Source: Hymenobacter sp. 15J16-1T3B (GTDB lineage: Bacteria; Bacteroidota; Bacteroidia; Cytophagales; Hymenobacteraceae). From it: a DNA stretch of 64,000 nucleotides. This document shows positions 6,850-15,223 of the stretch, one piece after another. The position numbers and the translations under genes are program-made. Where the stretch lies: NCBI RefSeq assembly GCF_020711235.1, contig NZ_JAJFAV010000001.1:496001-560000 (forward strand). Direction: 5' to 3'. Every line of letters begins with the position of its first letter. The first letter of the stretch is position 1. Under the pieces are notes generated by a model that had not been told where the DNA came from, did no database searches, and saw nothing but the letters and a program-made list of their open reading frames with translations.

Positions 6850-9800
6850 TTGAAACACCGTTACCTACCCGCTTCGGCGCGCCCGCTGCTGAGTGGTGCG
6901 GCGCTGCTGCTGGCCCTGAGCAGCGCCCGGGCCCAACAGCCGGCGGCCACCTTGTTGCGCGACGCCGAGCCCACCGCGTCGCCCTTGGCGGCGGCTTTGC
7001 AAAGCGCCCGCCCGCTGCTGCTGGACCCGGCCACGGCCCGCGCCGTGCTGGCTACTGCCCCGCCCGAAACCCGCGCCGGCGCCCAGCCGCTGGTGTTGAG
7101 CCTGCCTCTGCCCGACGGCAGCACGCAGCGCTTCGCCGTGTGGCAAAGCAGCGTGATGGCGCCGGGGCTGGCCGCCCGTTACCCCGACATTCAGACCTAT
7201 ACCGGCCGCGGCCTCGACGAGGCCTCGGCCACCGTGCGCTTGGACCTGACGCCGGCTGGTTTTCACGCCCAGGTACTCTCGCCAGCGGCCGGCACCGTGT
7301 TTATCGAGCCGGCGCGCCGCGGCGACACCCAGCACTACCTGAGCTTTAACAAGCGCGACATCCGGGACGGCGCCGTGGAGCAGCAACCCTGCAGCTTCCA
7401 GCCGGCCGCCAAAGCTGCGGCCCGGCAGGCCAGCGGCTTCGCGACGGCCCTGCCGGCTTACAACGGCACGGCGGCGCAGGTAGCCGGCGGCGGGCAGCTC
7501 CGCACCTACCGCGTGGCCGTGGCCACCACGGGCGAGTACGCGGCCTTCCACGGCGGCACGCTGCCGCTGACCTTGTCGGCCATCGTCACCAGCGTCAACC
7601 GGGTGGTGGGCGTGTACGAGAAGGAATTGGCCGTGCGCTTGGTGCTGGTGGCCAACAACGACCAAATCGTGTACCTCAACGCCAGCACCGATCCGTACAC
7701 CAACAACGACGGCTCGACCATGCTGGGCGAGAACCAGACCACCGTGGACAACCTCATCGGTCCGGCCAACTACGACATCGGGCACGTGTTCAGCACCGGC
7801 GGCGGCGGCGTGGCCGGCTACGCGGTGGTGTGCCGCAACGGGAACAAAGCCCGCGGCGTGACCGGCAGCTCCTCGCCGGTAGCCGACGCCTTCGATATCG
7901 ACTACGTGGCCCACGAAATGGGGCACCAGTTCAGCGGCTCGCACCCCTTCAACGGCAACGCCGGCAGCTGCGGCGGCGGCAACCGCAGCGCCAGCGCGGC
8001 GTGGGAACCGGGCTCGGGCTCGACCATTATGGCCTACGCCGGCATCTGCGGCACGGCCCAAAACCTGCAGCGCAACTCCGACGCCTTCTTCCACGTGGGC
8101 AACTACGAGGAGATGCGCGCCTTTATCGTGACGACGCCCTGCGCCGTTGTTTCCCCTTCGAACAACGCGGCGCCGGTGGTGAGCATTCCGGCCGCCAAGG
8201 CGCTGCCCATCAGCACGCCCTTTAAGCTGACGGCCAGCGCCCTGGACATCGACGGCGACGCGCTAACGTACAGCTGGGAAGAAATTGACCGCGGTTCGGC
8301 CGGCTCGCCCACGGCCACCCAGACGGCCAACAACAACGTACCGCTGTTCCGCTCCTGGGTGCCGACTACCTCGCCCACGCGCTACTTTCCGCGCCTCTCG
8401 GATTTGGTCAACAACACCGTCGTCATCGGGGAGCGGCTGCCCACCGTTACGCGCCGCCTGACCTTTAAGTGCACCGCCCGCGACCAGCACAACGGCCCGC
8501 TGGGCGTTATCGGCGGCGTGAGCAGCAGCGACTCGCTGAAGCTGACGGTAACCAACGCGGCCGGCCCCTTCGTGGTGACGGCCCCGACGGCCGCGGGCCT
8601 GAGCTGGGCCGGCGGCAGCTCGCAAACGGTGACCTGGGACGTGGCCAACACCACCGCCGCGCCGGTGAGTTGCGCCACCGTCAACGTGCGCCTGAGCACC
8701 GACGGCGGCCTGACCTACCCCACCATCTTGGCTGCGGGCGTGCCCAACAACGGCACCGCCACCGTGACGGCGCCGAACGTGGCCACCACCACGGCCCGCA
8801 TCATGGTGGAAGCTGCTGACAACTACTTCTTCGACATTTCCAACGCGGACTTTGCCATTACGACGGCCAGCCCCTGCGCCCCGGCCACGGCGCTGGTCAT
8901 CAGCAACGTCACCAACACCGGCGCCACGCTCAGTTTCACCACGGCCAGCGGCGCCGCGCAGTACGTGGTGACGACCACGCCCGCCAGCACCACCCAAACG
9001 GTGAGCAACGGCCCGGTGAGCTTCACGGGCCTGACGCCGGGCACCACCTACACGGTGCAGGTGGTGAGCAGCTGCGGCACGGGCAGCACCTCGGCGGCGG
9101 CCACCGTGAGCTTCACCACCACCGCCCCCACGCCCTGCCTAGCGCCTTCGGAGCTGGCAGTGACCAACATCGGGCTGACTTCGGCTACGCTCACCTTCCT
9201 GGGCTCGCCCGGCGGCGGCAGCTACACCATTACCACGGTGCCCGCCACCACTACCCGCACGGTAACGGCCGGGCCGGTGACGCTGACGGGGCTTTCCTCG
9301 GCCACCAACTACGTGGTGCGCGTGGCCGGCACCTGCACCAGCGGGGCTACCTTCCCGACGGCCAGTGTCAACTTCCGCACGCTGGCGCCGCCGCCCGCTA
9401 ATGACGCTTGTGCCAACGCCTTGGCGCTGGCTTGCGGCACCACCGTAACGGGCACCACCGAGGGCGCCACGGCAACCGGCGACCCCACCGCTACCTGCAG
9501 CACCACCATCGACCAGGGCGGCGTGTTTTACCGCATCACCGGCACGGGCGCGCCCATCACGCTGAGCACCTGCTCGGCTACCACGAACTTTGACACCAAG
9601 CTGTTCGTCTTCACCGGCACTTGCGGCAGCTACACCTGCGTGACGGGCAACGACGACGCCAGCCCCAGCTGCGGCGCCAACTCGGTGGCCTCGACGGTTA
9701 ACTTCAATTCCACCCTGGGCACCAGCTACTTGGTAATGGTGTCGGGCTGGGACGACGAGGTGGGCAACTTCGCCCTGACGGCTAACTGCACCCCGCTGGC

Positions 9801-10062
9801 TGCTAAGGACGCGGCCGCCACGGCCTTCCAGGTATGGCCCAACCCGGCCGGCACCCAGGCCGCCTTCCACGTGACGCTGCCCGCCCCGGCGACGGCCGCT
9901 ACCGCTACCCTGCGCAACGTGCTGGGCCAGCGTGTGGCCGAGCGCAGCTTCAGCGGCACGGCCACGGAAGTATCGACCACGGGCCTCGCGCCGGGCACTT
10001 ACCTGCTCACGGTGCAGGTGGCCGGCCAAGCCCCGGCCGTGCGCCGCGTGGTGGTTGAGTAA
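6850..10062 (+). CDS. secreted reprolysin-like zinc metalloprotease with FnIII domains and T9SS sorting domain
   Basis: 1070 residues, exported through Sec and then probably T9SS to the cell surface or medium. TTG start at 6850 (MKHRYLPAS...) gives a signal peptide ending ARAQ. After a propeptide-like region, the catalytic domain has HEMGHQFSGSH (HExxHxxxxxH, about residues 355-365) and a downstream met-turn (STIMAYAGIC). Further on are an Ig/PKD-like part, two fibronectin III-type repeats (PCAPATALVISNVT and PCLAPSELAVTNI starts), a Cys-rich PPC-like domain, then a type A sorting domain (AFQVWPNPAGTQ...GLAPGTYLLTV...RRVVVE). Very GC-rich codon use. It is convergent with thrA across a shared terminator. 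Substrate unknown. Confidence 0.9.
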   Translation: MKHRYLPASARPLLSGAALLLALSSARAQQPAATLLRDAEPTASPLAAALQSARPLLLDPATARAVLATAPPETRAGAQPLVLSLPLPDGSTQRFAVWQSSVMAPGLAARYPDIQTYTGRGLDEASATVRLDLTPAGFHAQVLSPAAGTVFIEPARRGDTQHYLSFNKRDIRDGAVEQQPCSFQPAAKAAARQASGFATALPAYNGTAAQVAGGGQLRTYRVAVATTGEYAAFHGGTLPLTLSAIVTSVNRVVGVYEKELAVRLVLVANNDQIVYLNASTDPYTNNDGSTMLGENQTTVDNLIGPANYDIGHVFSTGGGGVAGYAVVCRNGNKARGVTGSSSPVADAFDIDYVAHEMGHQFSGSHPFNGNAGSCGGGNRSASAAWEPGSGSTIMAYAGICGTAQNLQRNSDAFFHVGNYEEMRAFIVTTPCAVVSPSNNAAPVVSIPAAKALPISTPFKLTASALDIDGDALTYSWEEIDRGSAGSPTATQTANNNVPLFRSWVPTTSPTRYFPRLSDLVNNTVVIGERLPTVTRRLTFKCTARDQHNGPLGVIGGVSSSDSLKLTVTNAAGPFVVTAPTAAGLSWAGGSSQTVTWDVANTTAAPVSCATVNVRLSTDGGLTYPTILAAGVPNNGTATVTAPNVATTTARIMVEAADNYFFDISNADFAITTASPCAPATALVISNVTNTGATLSFTTASGAAQYVVTTTPASTTQTVSNGPVSFTGLTPGTTYTVQVVSSCGTGSTSAAATVSFTTTAPTPCLAPSELAVTNIGLTSATLTFLGSPGGGSYTITTVPATTTRTVTAGPVTLTGLSSATNYVVRVAGTCTSGATFPTASVNFRTLAPPPANDACANALALACGTTVTGTTEGATATGDPTATCSTTIDQGGVFYRITGTGAPITLSTCSATTNFDTKLFVFTGTCGSYTCVTGNDDASPSCGANSVASTVNFNSTLGTSYLVMVSGWDDEVGNFALTANCTPLAAKDAAATAFQVWPNPAGTQAAFHVTLPAPATAATATLRNVLGQRVAERSFSGTATEVSTTGLAPGTYLLTVQVAGQAPAVRRVVVE

Positions 10063-10110
10063 GGGCAAGAATTGGTTGCTCTTCCTCTGCCCTACCCACC
10101 TGGTTTTGCA

Positions 10111-10154
10111 GTAACAAAAAGCCCCGGCCGGATTCGGTCGGGGCTTTTTGTTAC
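10111..10154. terminator. bidirectional terminator between metalloprotease gene and thrA
   Basis: A long perfect stem (10111-10126 with 10139-10154; core GCCCCG/CGGGGC flanked by A5 and T5) with a 12-base loop. It can stop transcription from both convergent genes. Confidence 0.9.
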
Positions 10155-10182
10155 GTAGCAGTCGGGTTCCTCCTACCCTTCT

Positions 10183-12636
10183 TCACCGCGTGCCCACGTT
10201 CACCAGGTCGGCAAATACACCGGCGGCGGTGACTTCGGCGCCGGCCCCGGGTCCCTTTACCACCAGGGGGCGCTCCTTGTACCGTTCGGTGGTAAAGGAA
10301 ACGACGTTGTCGGCGCCGGACAGCTGGTAGAAGGGATGCTGCTCGTCGACCATCTGCAGGCTGATGCGGGCCTGCCCGTCGGCGAGCTGACCGATGTAGC
10401 GCAGCACCTTGCCCGCGGCGGCGGCGCGGTCTTTCAGCTCGTTGAAGTAGCCTTCGTGCGCCCGCAGCTGCTCGTAAAATGCCGCCGCCGTGGGCGCCTG
10501 CAGGCAGGCCGCGGGCAGCATGGGCTCGATGACGACGTCGTCGGGCTCCAACGGGTGGCCGGCGTCGCGGGCCAGGATGAGCATCTTGCGCATGAAGTCG
10601 CGGCCGTTGAGGTCGTCGCGGGGGTCGGGTTCGGTGTAGCCGCGCTGCTGGGCCTCCCGCACGATGTCGTGGAAAGACGCCGCACCGCGGAAGTTGTTGA
10701 AGATAAACGAGATGGTACCCGACAGAATGGCCTCGATGCGCTCCACCCGGTCGCCGGAGGTGCGCAGGTCGCGCAGGGTACGGATGATGGGCAGGCCGGC
10801 GCCCACGTTGGTTTCGTAGTAGAAGTCGGCGCCGTGCTGGCGGGCGGCGTCGCGCAACTCGCGGTACTGCTGGTAGGGGCCGGAGTTGGCTATTTTGTTG
10901 CAGGTCACCACCGAAATGCTGTGGCGCAGCGCTTCGGCGTAGTAGGCGGCCGGCTCCGGGGCAGCGGTGTTGTCGAGGAGCACGCAGTTGGGCAGGTTCA
11001 GCTGCTTCATGTGGGCCACGAAACGGGCGAGGTCGGCCGGCTCCGAGTGGCCGTTTTCCAGCGCGGCTTCCCAGCCGTCGAGGGGCAGGCCGCCCGCGTC
11101 AACGACCATGCGGCGCGAGTTGCTCAAGCCCACCACCCGCACCTGCACGCCGTTTTGTTCGCGCAGAAAGTCCTGGTGGGCGTGCAGCTGCGCGAGCAGG
11201 GTGCGGCCGATGTTGCCGGTGCCCAACGCGAAGACGTGCAGGGTCTTGGTCAGCGCCACGAAAAACGCATCATGCACCGCGTTCAGGGCCTTGGCCAGAT
11301 CGGCCCGGCCGATGATGACGGATATGTTGTACTCCGAGGAGCCTTGCGCAATGGCCCGCACGTTGACGCCGTTACGGCCCAGGGCCTGAAACAGCTTGCC
11401 CGCAATGCCCGGCGTCTGCTTCATGTTCTCGCCTACAATGGCCAGCACCGCCAAATCCTCCTCAATGCCGGGCAGCTCCAGCTTGCGGGCCTGCAGCTCC
11501 AGCTCAAATTCTTGCCCAATCAACTCCTGAGCCCGCACCGCGTCGTGGGGCGCCACCGCGAAGGTGATGCTGTGCTCCGACGAAGCTTGGGTGATGAGGA
11601 TGACGTTGATTTGCTCCCGGGCCAGCAGGGAGAACAGGCGCCCGCTGAACCCCGCCTTGCCCACCATACCCGAGCCCTCCACGTTGATGACGCTGATGTC
11701 GTTGATGCTCGATATGCCCTTGATGGGCAGGGCCGAGGGCTGGCAGTCGTGCCGGATGGTGGTGCCGGCGAAGCTCAGGTCGAAGGTGTTTTTGATGACG
11801 ATGGGAATGCGGCGCATGAAAGCCGGAATCATCGTGGGCGGGTAGATGACCTTGGCCCCGAAGTACGACAGCTCCATGGCCTCGGTGTAGCTCAGCTCGG
11901 ACAGCGAAAATGCCTTGTTGACCATGCGCGGGTCGGCCGTCATCATGCCGTTGACGTCGGTCCATATCTGGATTTCCCGCGCCCCCAGCGCCGCCCCGAG
12001 GATGGCAGCGGTGTAGTCGGAGCCGCCGCGGCCCAGCGTGGTAATGCGGCCCTGCAGGCTGCGGGCGATGAAGCCCGTCACGAACAGCAGCCGACCGGGG
12101 TGCTCCTGCACGAAGCCGCGGATGAGCTGCTCGGTCAGCTCCGTTTCCACCCGCGCCTGCCCGTGGTGCGCGTCGGTGCGGATCAGCTCGGTGGCCTCCA
12201 CGCACAGCGCCTCGGGGAAGCGCACTGCGGCTAGGGAGCTGACCAGAAAGGTGGCGCACCGCTCGCCGTAGCTCAGCACCCGGTCCAGGGTCTGGGACGT
12301 CAATTCGCGCAGGCTAGCTATGCCCAGCAACAAGTCCTCCAGCTCGTTAAAGAGCAGCTTCAGACGGGTAAGCACGGGGTTTTGGCGGGCCGCGTCGAGC
12401 AAGGACTTGACCACCCCGAAGTGGCGGTTTTCCAGTTCCATCAGCATGGTGGTGACGGGCCGGCCCGCGGCGGCGGCTTCGGCGGCGGCCAGCAGCAGGT
12501 TGGTCACCCCGCTCATGGCCGACAGCACCACGACGGGCCGCTCGCCACGAGCTGTTTCCTGGGCCACCACTTCCAGCAAGGTGCTGATGCTGGCGACGGA
12601 GCCGACGGACGTGCCGCCAAATTTGAGAATGTTCAT
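10183..12636 (-). CDS. thrA: bifunctional aspartate kinase / homoserine dehydrogenase I
   Basis: Fused enzyme of 817 residues catalysing the first and third steps from aspartate to homoserine. N-terminal kinase begins MNILKFGGTSVGS, with the catalytic KFGGTS at residues 5-10. Two ACT domains follow (around 315-385 and 400-470; VEGSGMVGKAGFSGRLFSL and AIVGENMKQTPGIAGKLF), the usual threonine-feedback site. The dehydrogenase has a Rossmann start ALGTGNIGRTLL (about 470-482) and the family segment YETNVGAGLPIIRTL. The ATG at 12636 is certain from MNILKFGGTSVG. Expression is probably controlled by the attenuator immediately upstream. The partner genes thrB and thrC are on the same strand but beyond a 5.5-kb block of opposite-strand genes. 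Confidence 0.96.
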   Translation of the reverse strand: MNILKFGGTSVGSVASISTLLEVVAQETARGERPVVVLSAMSGVTNLLLAAAEAAAAGRPVTTMLMELENRHFGVVKSLLDAARQNPVLTRLKLLFNELEDLLLGIASLRELTSQTLDRVLSYGERCATFLVSSLAAVRFPEALCVEATELIRTDAHHGQARVETELTEQLIRGFVQEHPGRLLFVTGFIARSLQGRITTLGRGGSDYTAAILGAALGAREIQIWTDVNGMMTADPRMVNKAFSLSELSYTEAMELSYFGAKVIYPPTMIPAFMRRIPIVIKNTFDLSFAGTTIRHDCQPSALPIKGISSINDISVINVEGSGMVGKAGFSGRLFSLLAREQINVILITQASSEHSITFAVAPHDAVRAQELIGQEFELELQARKLELPGIEEDLAVLAIVGENMKQTPGIAGKLFQALGRNGVNVRAIAQGSSEYNISVIIGRADLAKALNAVHDAFFVALTKTLHVFALGTGNIGRTLLAQLHAHQDFLREQNGVQVRVVGLSNSRRMVVDAGGLPLDGWEAALENGHSEPADLARFVAHMKQLNLPNCVLLDNTAAPEPAAYYAEALRHSISVVTCNKIANSGPYQQYRELRDAARQHGADFYYETNVGAGLPIIRTLRDLRTSGDRVERIEAILSGTISFIFNNFRGAASFHDIVREAQQRGYTEPDPRDDLNGRDFMRKMLILARDAGHPLEPDDVVIEPMLPAACLQAPTAAAFYEQLRAHEGYFNELKDRAAAAGKVLRYIGQLADGQARISLQMVDEQHPFYQLSGADNVVSFTTERYKERPLVVKGPGAGAEVTAAGVFADLVNVGTR

Positions 12637-12646
12637 GGCAGGGGCA

Positions 12647-12680
12647 TAAAAAAACGCCTTCCCGGGCGGCGGGAAGGCGT
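12647..12680 (-). terminator. attenuator terminator upstream of thrA
   Basis: A perfect 10-bp stem (ACGCCTTCCC at 12654-12663 with GGGAAGGCGT at 12671-12680) with a seven-base loop, followed on the minus strand by seven T residues (12654-12648). It lies between the threonine-rich leader and the thrA start codon, so a transcript must read through it to express thrA. This is the terminator half of an attenuator. Confidence 0.9.
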
Positions 12681-12707
12681 TGGCTGAAAGGTGCGAAGCA
12701 GGTTTGA

Positions 12708-12791
12708 TTAGCCCCCGATGCGCGCGCCGCCGTCCCACCCGCTGCGGGCGGTTGTGGTGGTCGTGGCGGTTGTGGTCAGGCCGAAGCGCAT
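12708..12791 (-). CDS. thrL: thr operon leader peptide
   Basis: A 27-codon frame from ATG 12791 to TAA 12708. Codons 6-14 read T-T-T-A-T-T-T-T-T, eight threonines in nine codons, using ACC, ACA and ACG. The rest (MRFGL at the start, ARSGWDGGARIGG at the end) is not recognisable. It lies 27 bases before a terminator hairpin and 71 bases before thrA. The logic is that of enterobacterial thrL: scarcity of charged tRNA-Thr stalls the ribosome, frees the G-rich codons 18-26 to pair with the C-rich loop region of the terminator, and lets transcription continue. Codons GGC GGC (21-22) complement GCCGCC in the terminator loop. The enterobacterial leader also mixes Thr with Ile; here only Thr is enriched, apart from one Ile codon near the end. 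Too short for routine gene finders. Confidence 0.88.
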   Translation of the reverse strand: MRFGLTTTATTTTTARSGWDGGARIGG

Positions 12792-12954
12792 AGCAAGTGA
12801 GGGGGCGTTGGGCTAAAGAAAGGCAGTCAGCGGGTTATACGCAAGTTTTTGTCGACTACGTGCAACGAATAAATAATAGCGGAACACTATTTGATGATAC
12901 CGCTCGGCGTCGCCGCGGGCGGCGGCTTCCTGTTTTCCTTACCCTTCCTATCCC

Positions 12955-13689
12955 ATGAAAACAAAACTACTCGCGCTGTTGCTGGCCGGTTTGGCCTGGC
13001 ATCAGCAAGCGGCGGCGCAACGCGGCGCGCGTTGCGTACCCCGTGCGGCCATTTACCCCGCGTTCTACCTGATGGGCTACGGCCACCACCGTGGCAGCGC
13101 CTGCGCCGACACCGTGGAGCGCCCCTTCGAACCCAGCCGCTGGGGCGCCTTCTTCGGACTGGCCGGCGCCCAAACCCGGCACGGCAGCCTCGGCGGGGCC
13201 GAATTTGAGGGCAATTACCGCCTCGGCCCCAAGGCGCAGACCGGGCTGGTAGCCAACGTCCTCGTGCCGCGGCGCATCCAGTCGAATCTGGGCGTGGCTG
13301 ATGCGGCCAAGCCTATGCTCGGCCTCTACTCCCTCACGGGCCGCGCCCGCCTCTTCGTGCTCGACAACGCCCGCTTGCGCCTGGCCCTGCTCACCGGCGC
13401 CGGGGCTGGGGTGGCCACCCTCGCCGACCGCAGTCAGCAGGTCGCCGACAAGGGTCAGGACGCCGGCTGCGGCTGCGAGCCGAGCACCCACGCCAAGACG
13501 CTGGGTACCTCGGTGGGGCTGGTGGCCCTGGGCGGCACCTCGCTCACCTACAAGCTGCGCTCCGACCTCTGGCTGACCGCCAACGCCTACTACCAGCAGT
13601 GGGCCGGCGCCACCCGCTTCGGCCGCCAGGCCGACGTCTCGCCCTGGCTTGTCAGCGTGGGCCTGACCATGCCGGACCGCTGGAAATAG
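12955..13689 (+). CDS. exported protein, probable outer-membrane beta-barrel, unknown function
   Basis: 244 residues with a signal peptide (MKTKLLALLLAGLAWHQQAAAQ, cleaved near AAAQ). After a Cys-containing N-terminal stretch, the protein alternates short hydrophobic strands and Gly/Asn turns, and ends in a strand with aromatic character (SVGLTMPDRWK), as in small barrel proteins. Cysteines at CGCEP around residue 178 may form a disulfide. ATG 12955 follows directly from the signal peptide. It diverges from the thr leader, sharing the 163-base intergenic region. No named family recognised. Confidence 0.65.
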   Translation: MKTKLLALLLAGLAWHQQAAAQRGARCVPRAAIYPAFYLMGYGHHRGSACADTVERPFEPSRWGAFFGLAGAQTRHGSLGGAEFEGNYRLGPKAQTGLVANVLVPRRIQSNLGVADAAKPMLGLYSLTGRARLFVLDNARLRLALLTGAGAGVATLADRSQQVADKGQDAGCGCEPSTHAKTLGTSVGLVALGGTSLTYKLRSDLWLTANAYYQQWAGATRFGRQADVSPWLVSVGLTMPDRWK

Positions 13690-13834
13690 CCGTCTACGGC
13701 CGCTATCCTTCGCGGCTCCGTGTCCGCCCGTTGTGCTCCTGGCGCAGCGGGCGGCTTGTTTTTGGCGGGGCGGGGCTGCTATTTATTATGTTCTTTGCCC
13801 GATTACAGCACTAATTGTTCATCGGAGCTTATTT

Positions 13835-14527
13835 ATGAAATACATTTTCTTGCCGGCGGCCCTGCTATTGGTGGCTGCCGGAGGCCGGGCTCAGACGGCA
13901 GCCGGAGGTCTATTGCTGAGCGGGAGCGTGGGCTACATCAACACCAAAGGAGAAACAACCGCCCCCGCTTCCGCCGCGCTCAATCAAACCACCCAGAATC
14001 AACGGTTTAATTTCTCGCCCCGGGTCGGCTACTTCCTGTCCGACAAGCTGACCGTGGGCTTGCTGCTCGACCTGAGCCGGACGAAGCTGCAGGAACCGGA
14101 TTTCTACCCCAGCGGCCAGCCCGTCACGCGCGTGACCAACGACCACCTAACGCAGGTGGGCCCGTTCGTGCGCTACTACTACGCGGTGAGCGACAAAGCG
14201 GCGTTCTACGGGCAGTTGGCCGGGGGCTACGCCAAGCTCAAAGAAGAAGTCAGCTACGAAGCCGGGGGCGCCAACCAAACAACCTACGAACCCAAGGGCG
14301 GCTTTGCGGATCTAATGCCGGGCTTCGTGTTTTTCCCCACCAGCAAGTTGGGGCTGGAGCTTACGCTCGGCAGCCTGAGCTATAACTACCTGGTTGGCAC
14401 GCTAGCCAATGCCAACGCCCCGGGCATTAACCCCGAACTGAAGGTTTCGTCCTGGGAAGCCCGCTTTGGGCTCACCCAACTCATGCTGGGGGCCTCGTTC
14501 TACCTTGGCGGCTCAGGCAGCAAGTAG
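13835..14527 (+). CDS. outer membrane beta-barrel protein
   Basis: 230 residues; signal peptide MKYIFLPAALLLVAAGGRAQ. The mature part looks like the OmpW/Omp_b-brl families: GSVGYINTKGE, then FSPRVGYFLSDKLTVGLLLDLS, then VGPFVRYYYAVSDKAAFYGQLAGGYAKL, and LMPGFVFFPTSKLGLELTLGSLSYNY, with a final strand ending FYLGGSGSK. Regular 10-residue alternating strands support an eight-stranded barrel. ATG 13835 chosen over upstream in-frame codons because the signal peptide starts there. The 145-base gap to the previous gene holds no clear promoter match. Function unknown; convergent with the GyrI-like gene. Confidence 0.8.
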   Translation: MKYIFLPAALLLVAAGGRAQTAAGGLLLSGSVGYINTKGETTAPASAALNQTTQNQRFNFSPRVGYFLSDKLTVGLLLDLSRTKLQEPDFYPSGQPVTRVTNDHLTQVGPFVRYYYAVSDKAAFYGQLAGGYAKLKEEVSYEAGGANQTTYEPKGGFADLMPGFVFFPTSKLGLELTLGSLSYNYLVGTLANANAPGINPELKVSSWEARFGLTQLMLGASFYLGGSGSK

Positions 14528-14596
14528 CCCGCCGGTTATTTGGCCCGACTATGCGGCCCTCGGTCGGCTGTCGAGCGGGGCCTCCTCGGCTACTGA

Positions 14597-15127
14597 CTAC
14601 TTCGGTCCCGCCACCACCAGCAGCATCTCGGCCGGCGCATCCTCCGGAAACTGCTCCAGGAAGACGTTCTGCGAAGTCAGCTTGCGGGCTTTCACGGCCT
14701 CCTGCAGCGCCGGATACAGCCGACCCGGCGCCAGCATGAAGTTGGCCTTCACGCGGGCGCGCAGCACCCGCTGCCCAGCCGCGAAGGTGCGGTAGCGGTA
14801 GCCCACCGGCAGCGGCTGGCTCACCGTATCGGGCACTACTACGCCCACGAAGGCGTCGATTTCCTCGCCCTCGGCCACGGCGTCGTTGTAGTAGATGTTG
14901 CCGAGCGTGCCCTTCAGCGTGCCCTTGCGGTACAGCTCGTTGGCCTCGGCGAAGAGCTTGCCGAACTGCTTGTCGGGAATGCCCTTGTACGCTTTGCCGG
15001 CCAGGAAGACGGGGCGCTCGGTGGTAACTAAGTCAATCTGCGGGGTGCTGAAACCGCCCAGCCAGGCGTAGACCCCGGCGAAAATCAGCAGCAGCGCGGC
15101 GCCGATCAGGAAAAACCAACGGGACAT
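14597..15127 (-). CDS. membrane-anchored GyrI-like (effector-binding) domain protein
   Basis: 176 residues: one N-terminal membrane segment (residues 3-24, WFFLIGAALLLIFAGVYAWLG), then a domain resembling the SOUL/GyrI-like small-molecule-binding fold (VTTERPVFLAGKAYKGIPDKQF... and the closing VFLEQFPEDAPAEMLLVVAG). Such domains bind hydrophobic ligands or drugs in MerR-type regulators; here there is no DNA-binding part, so it is more likely a ligand-binding or enzyme-like protein facing the periplasm. It lies downstream of the ABC exporter on the same strand, with a palindromic repeat in the gap. Role unknown. Confidence 0.7.
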   Translation of the reverse strand: MSRWFFLIGAALLLIFAGVYAWLGGFSTPQIDLVTTERPVFLAGKAYKGIPDKQFGKLFAEANELYRKGTLKGTLGNIYYNDAVAEGEEIDAFVGVVVPDTVSQPLPVGYRYRTFAAGQRVLRARVKANFMLAPGRLYPALQEAVKARKLTSQNVFLEQFPEDAPAEMLLVVAGPK

Positions 15128-15128
15128 T

Positions 15129-15222
15129 GAAAAGGTGAAATGGTGAAATGAAGAAGTTGTGCAGCTGTAAGCGGCCCGGGTGAAGTCGTGCGGTTCACGA
15201 TTTCACCTTTCACAACTTCGCC
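15129..15222. repeat. intergenic palindromic repeat, GTGAAAGGTGAAAT family (copy 1)
   Basis: Fills the gap between the GyrI-like and ABC exporter genes. The right arm (15196-15222), read on the minus strand, starts directly after the exporter stop codon and matches the left arm of the copy at 49892-49964 with only a few differences (GGGCGAAGTTGTGAAAGG then TGAAATCGTGAA). The left arm at 15129-15161 is a less exact inverted copy. No transposase or coding potential. Confidence 0.7.
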
Positions 15223-15223
15223 C

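Noticed and set aside
6865-8094. 409-codon open frame antisense to the metalloprotease
   Set aside because: GC-rich reverse-strand shadow with Ala/Gly/Arg/His-rich, low-complexity sequence; the plus frame holds the clear protease domains.
10336-12234. 632-codon open frame opposite thrA
   Set aside because: Shadow of thrA, with His/Arg/Val-rich composition typical of reverse GC-rich coding strands.
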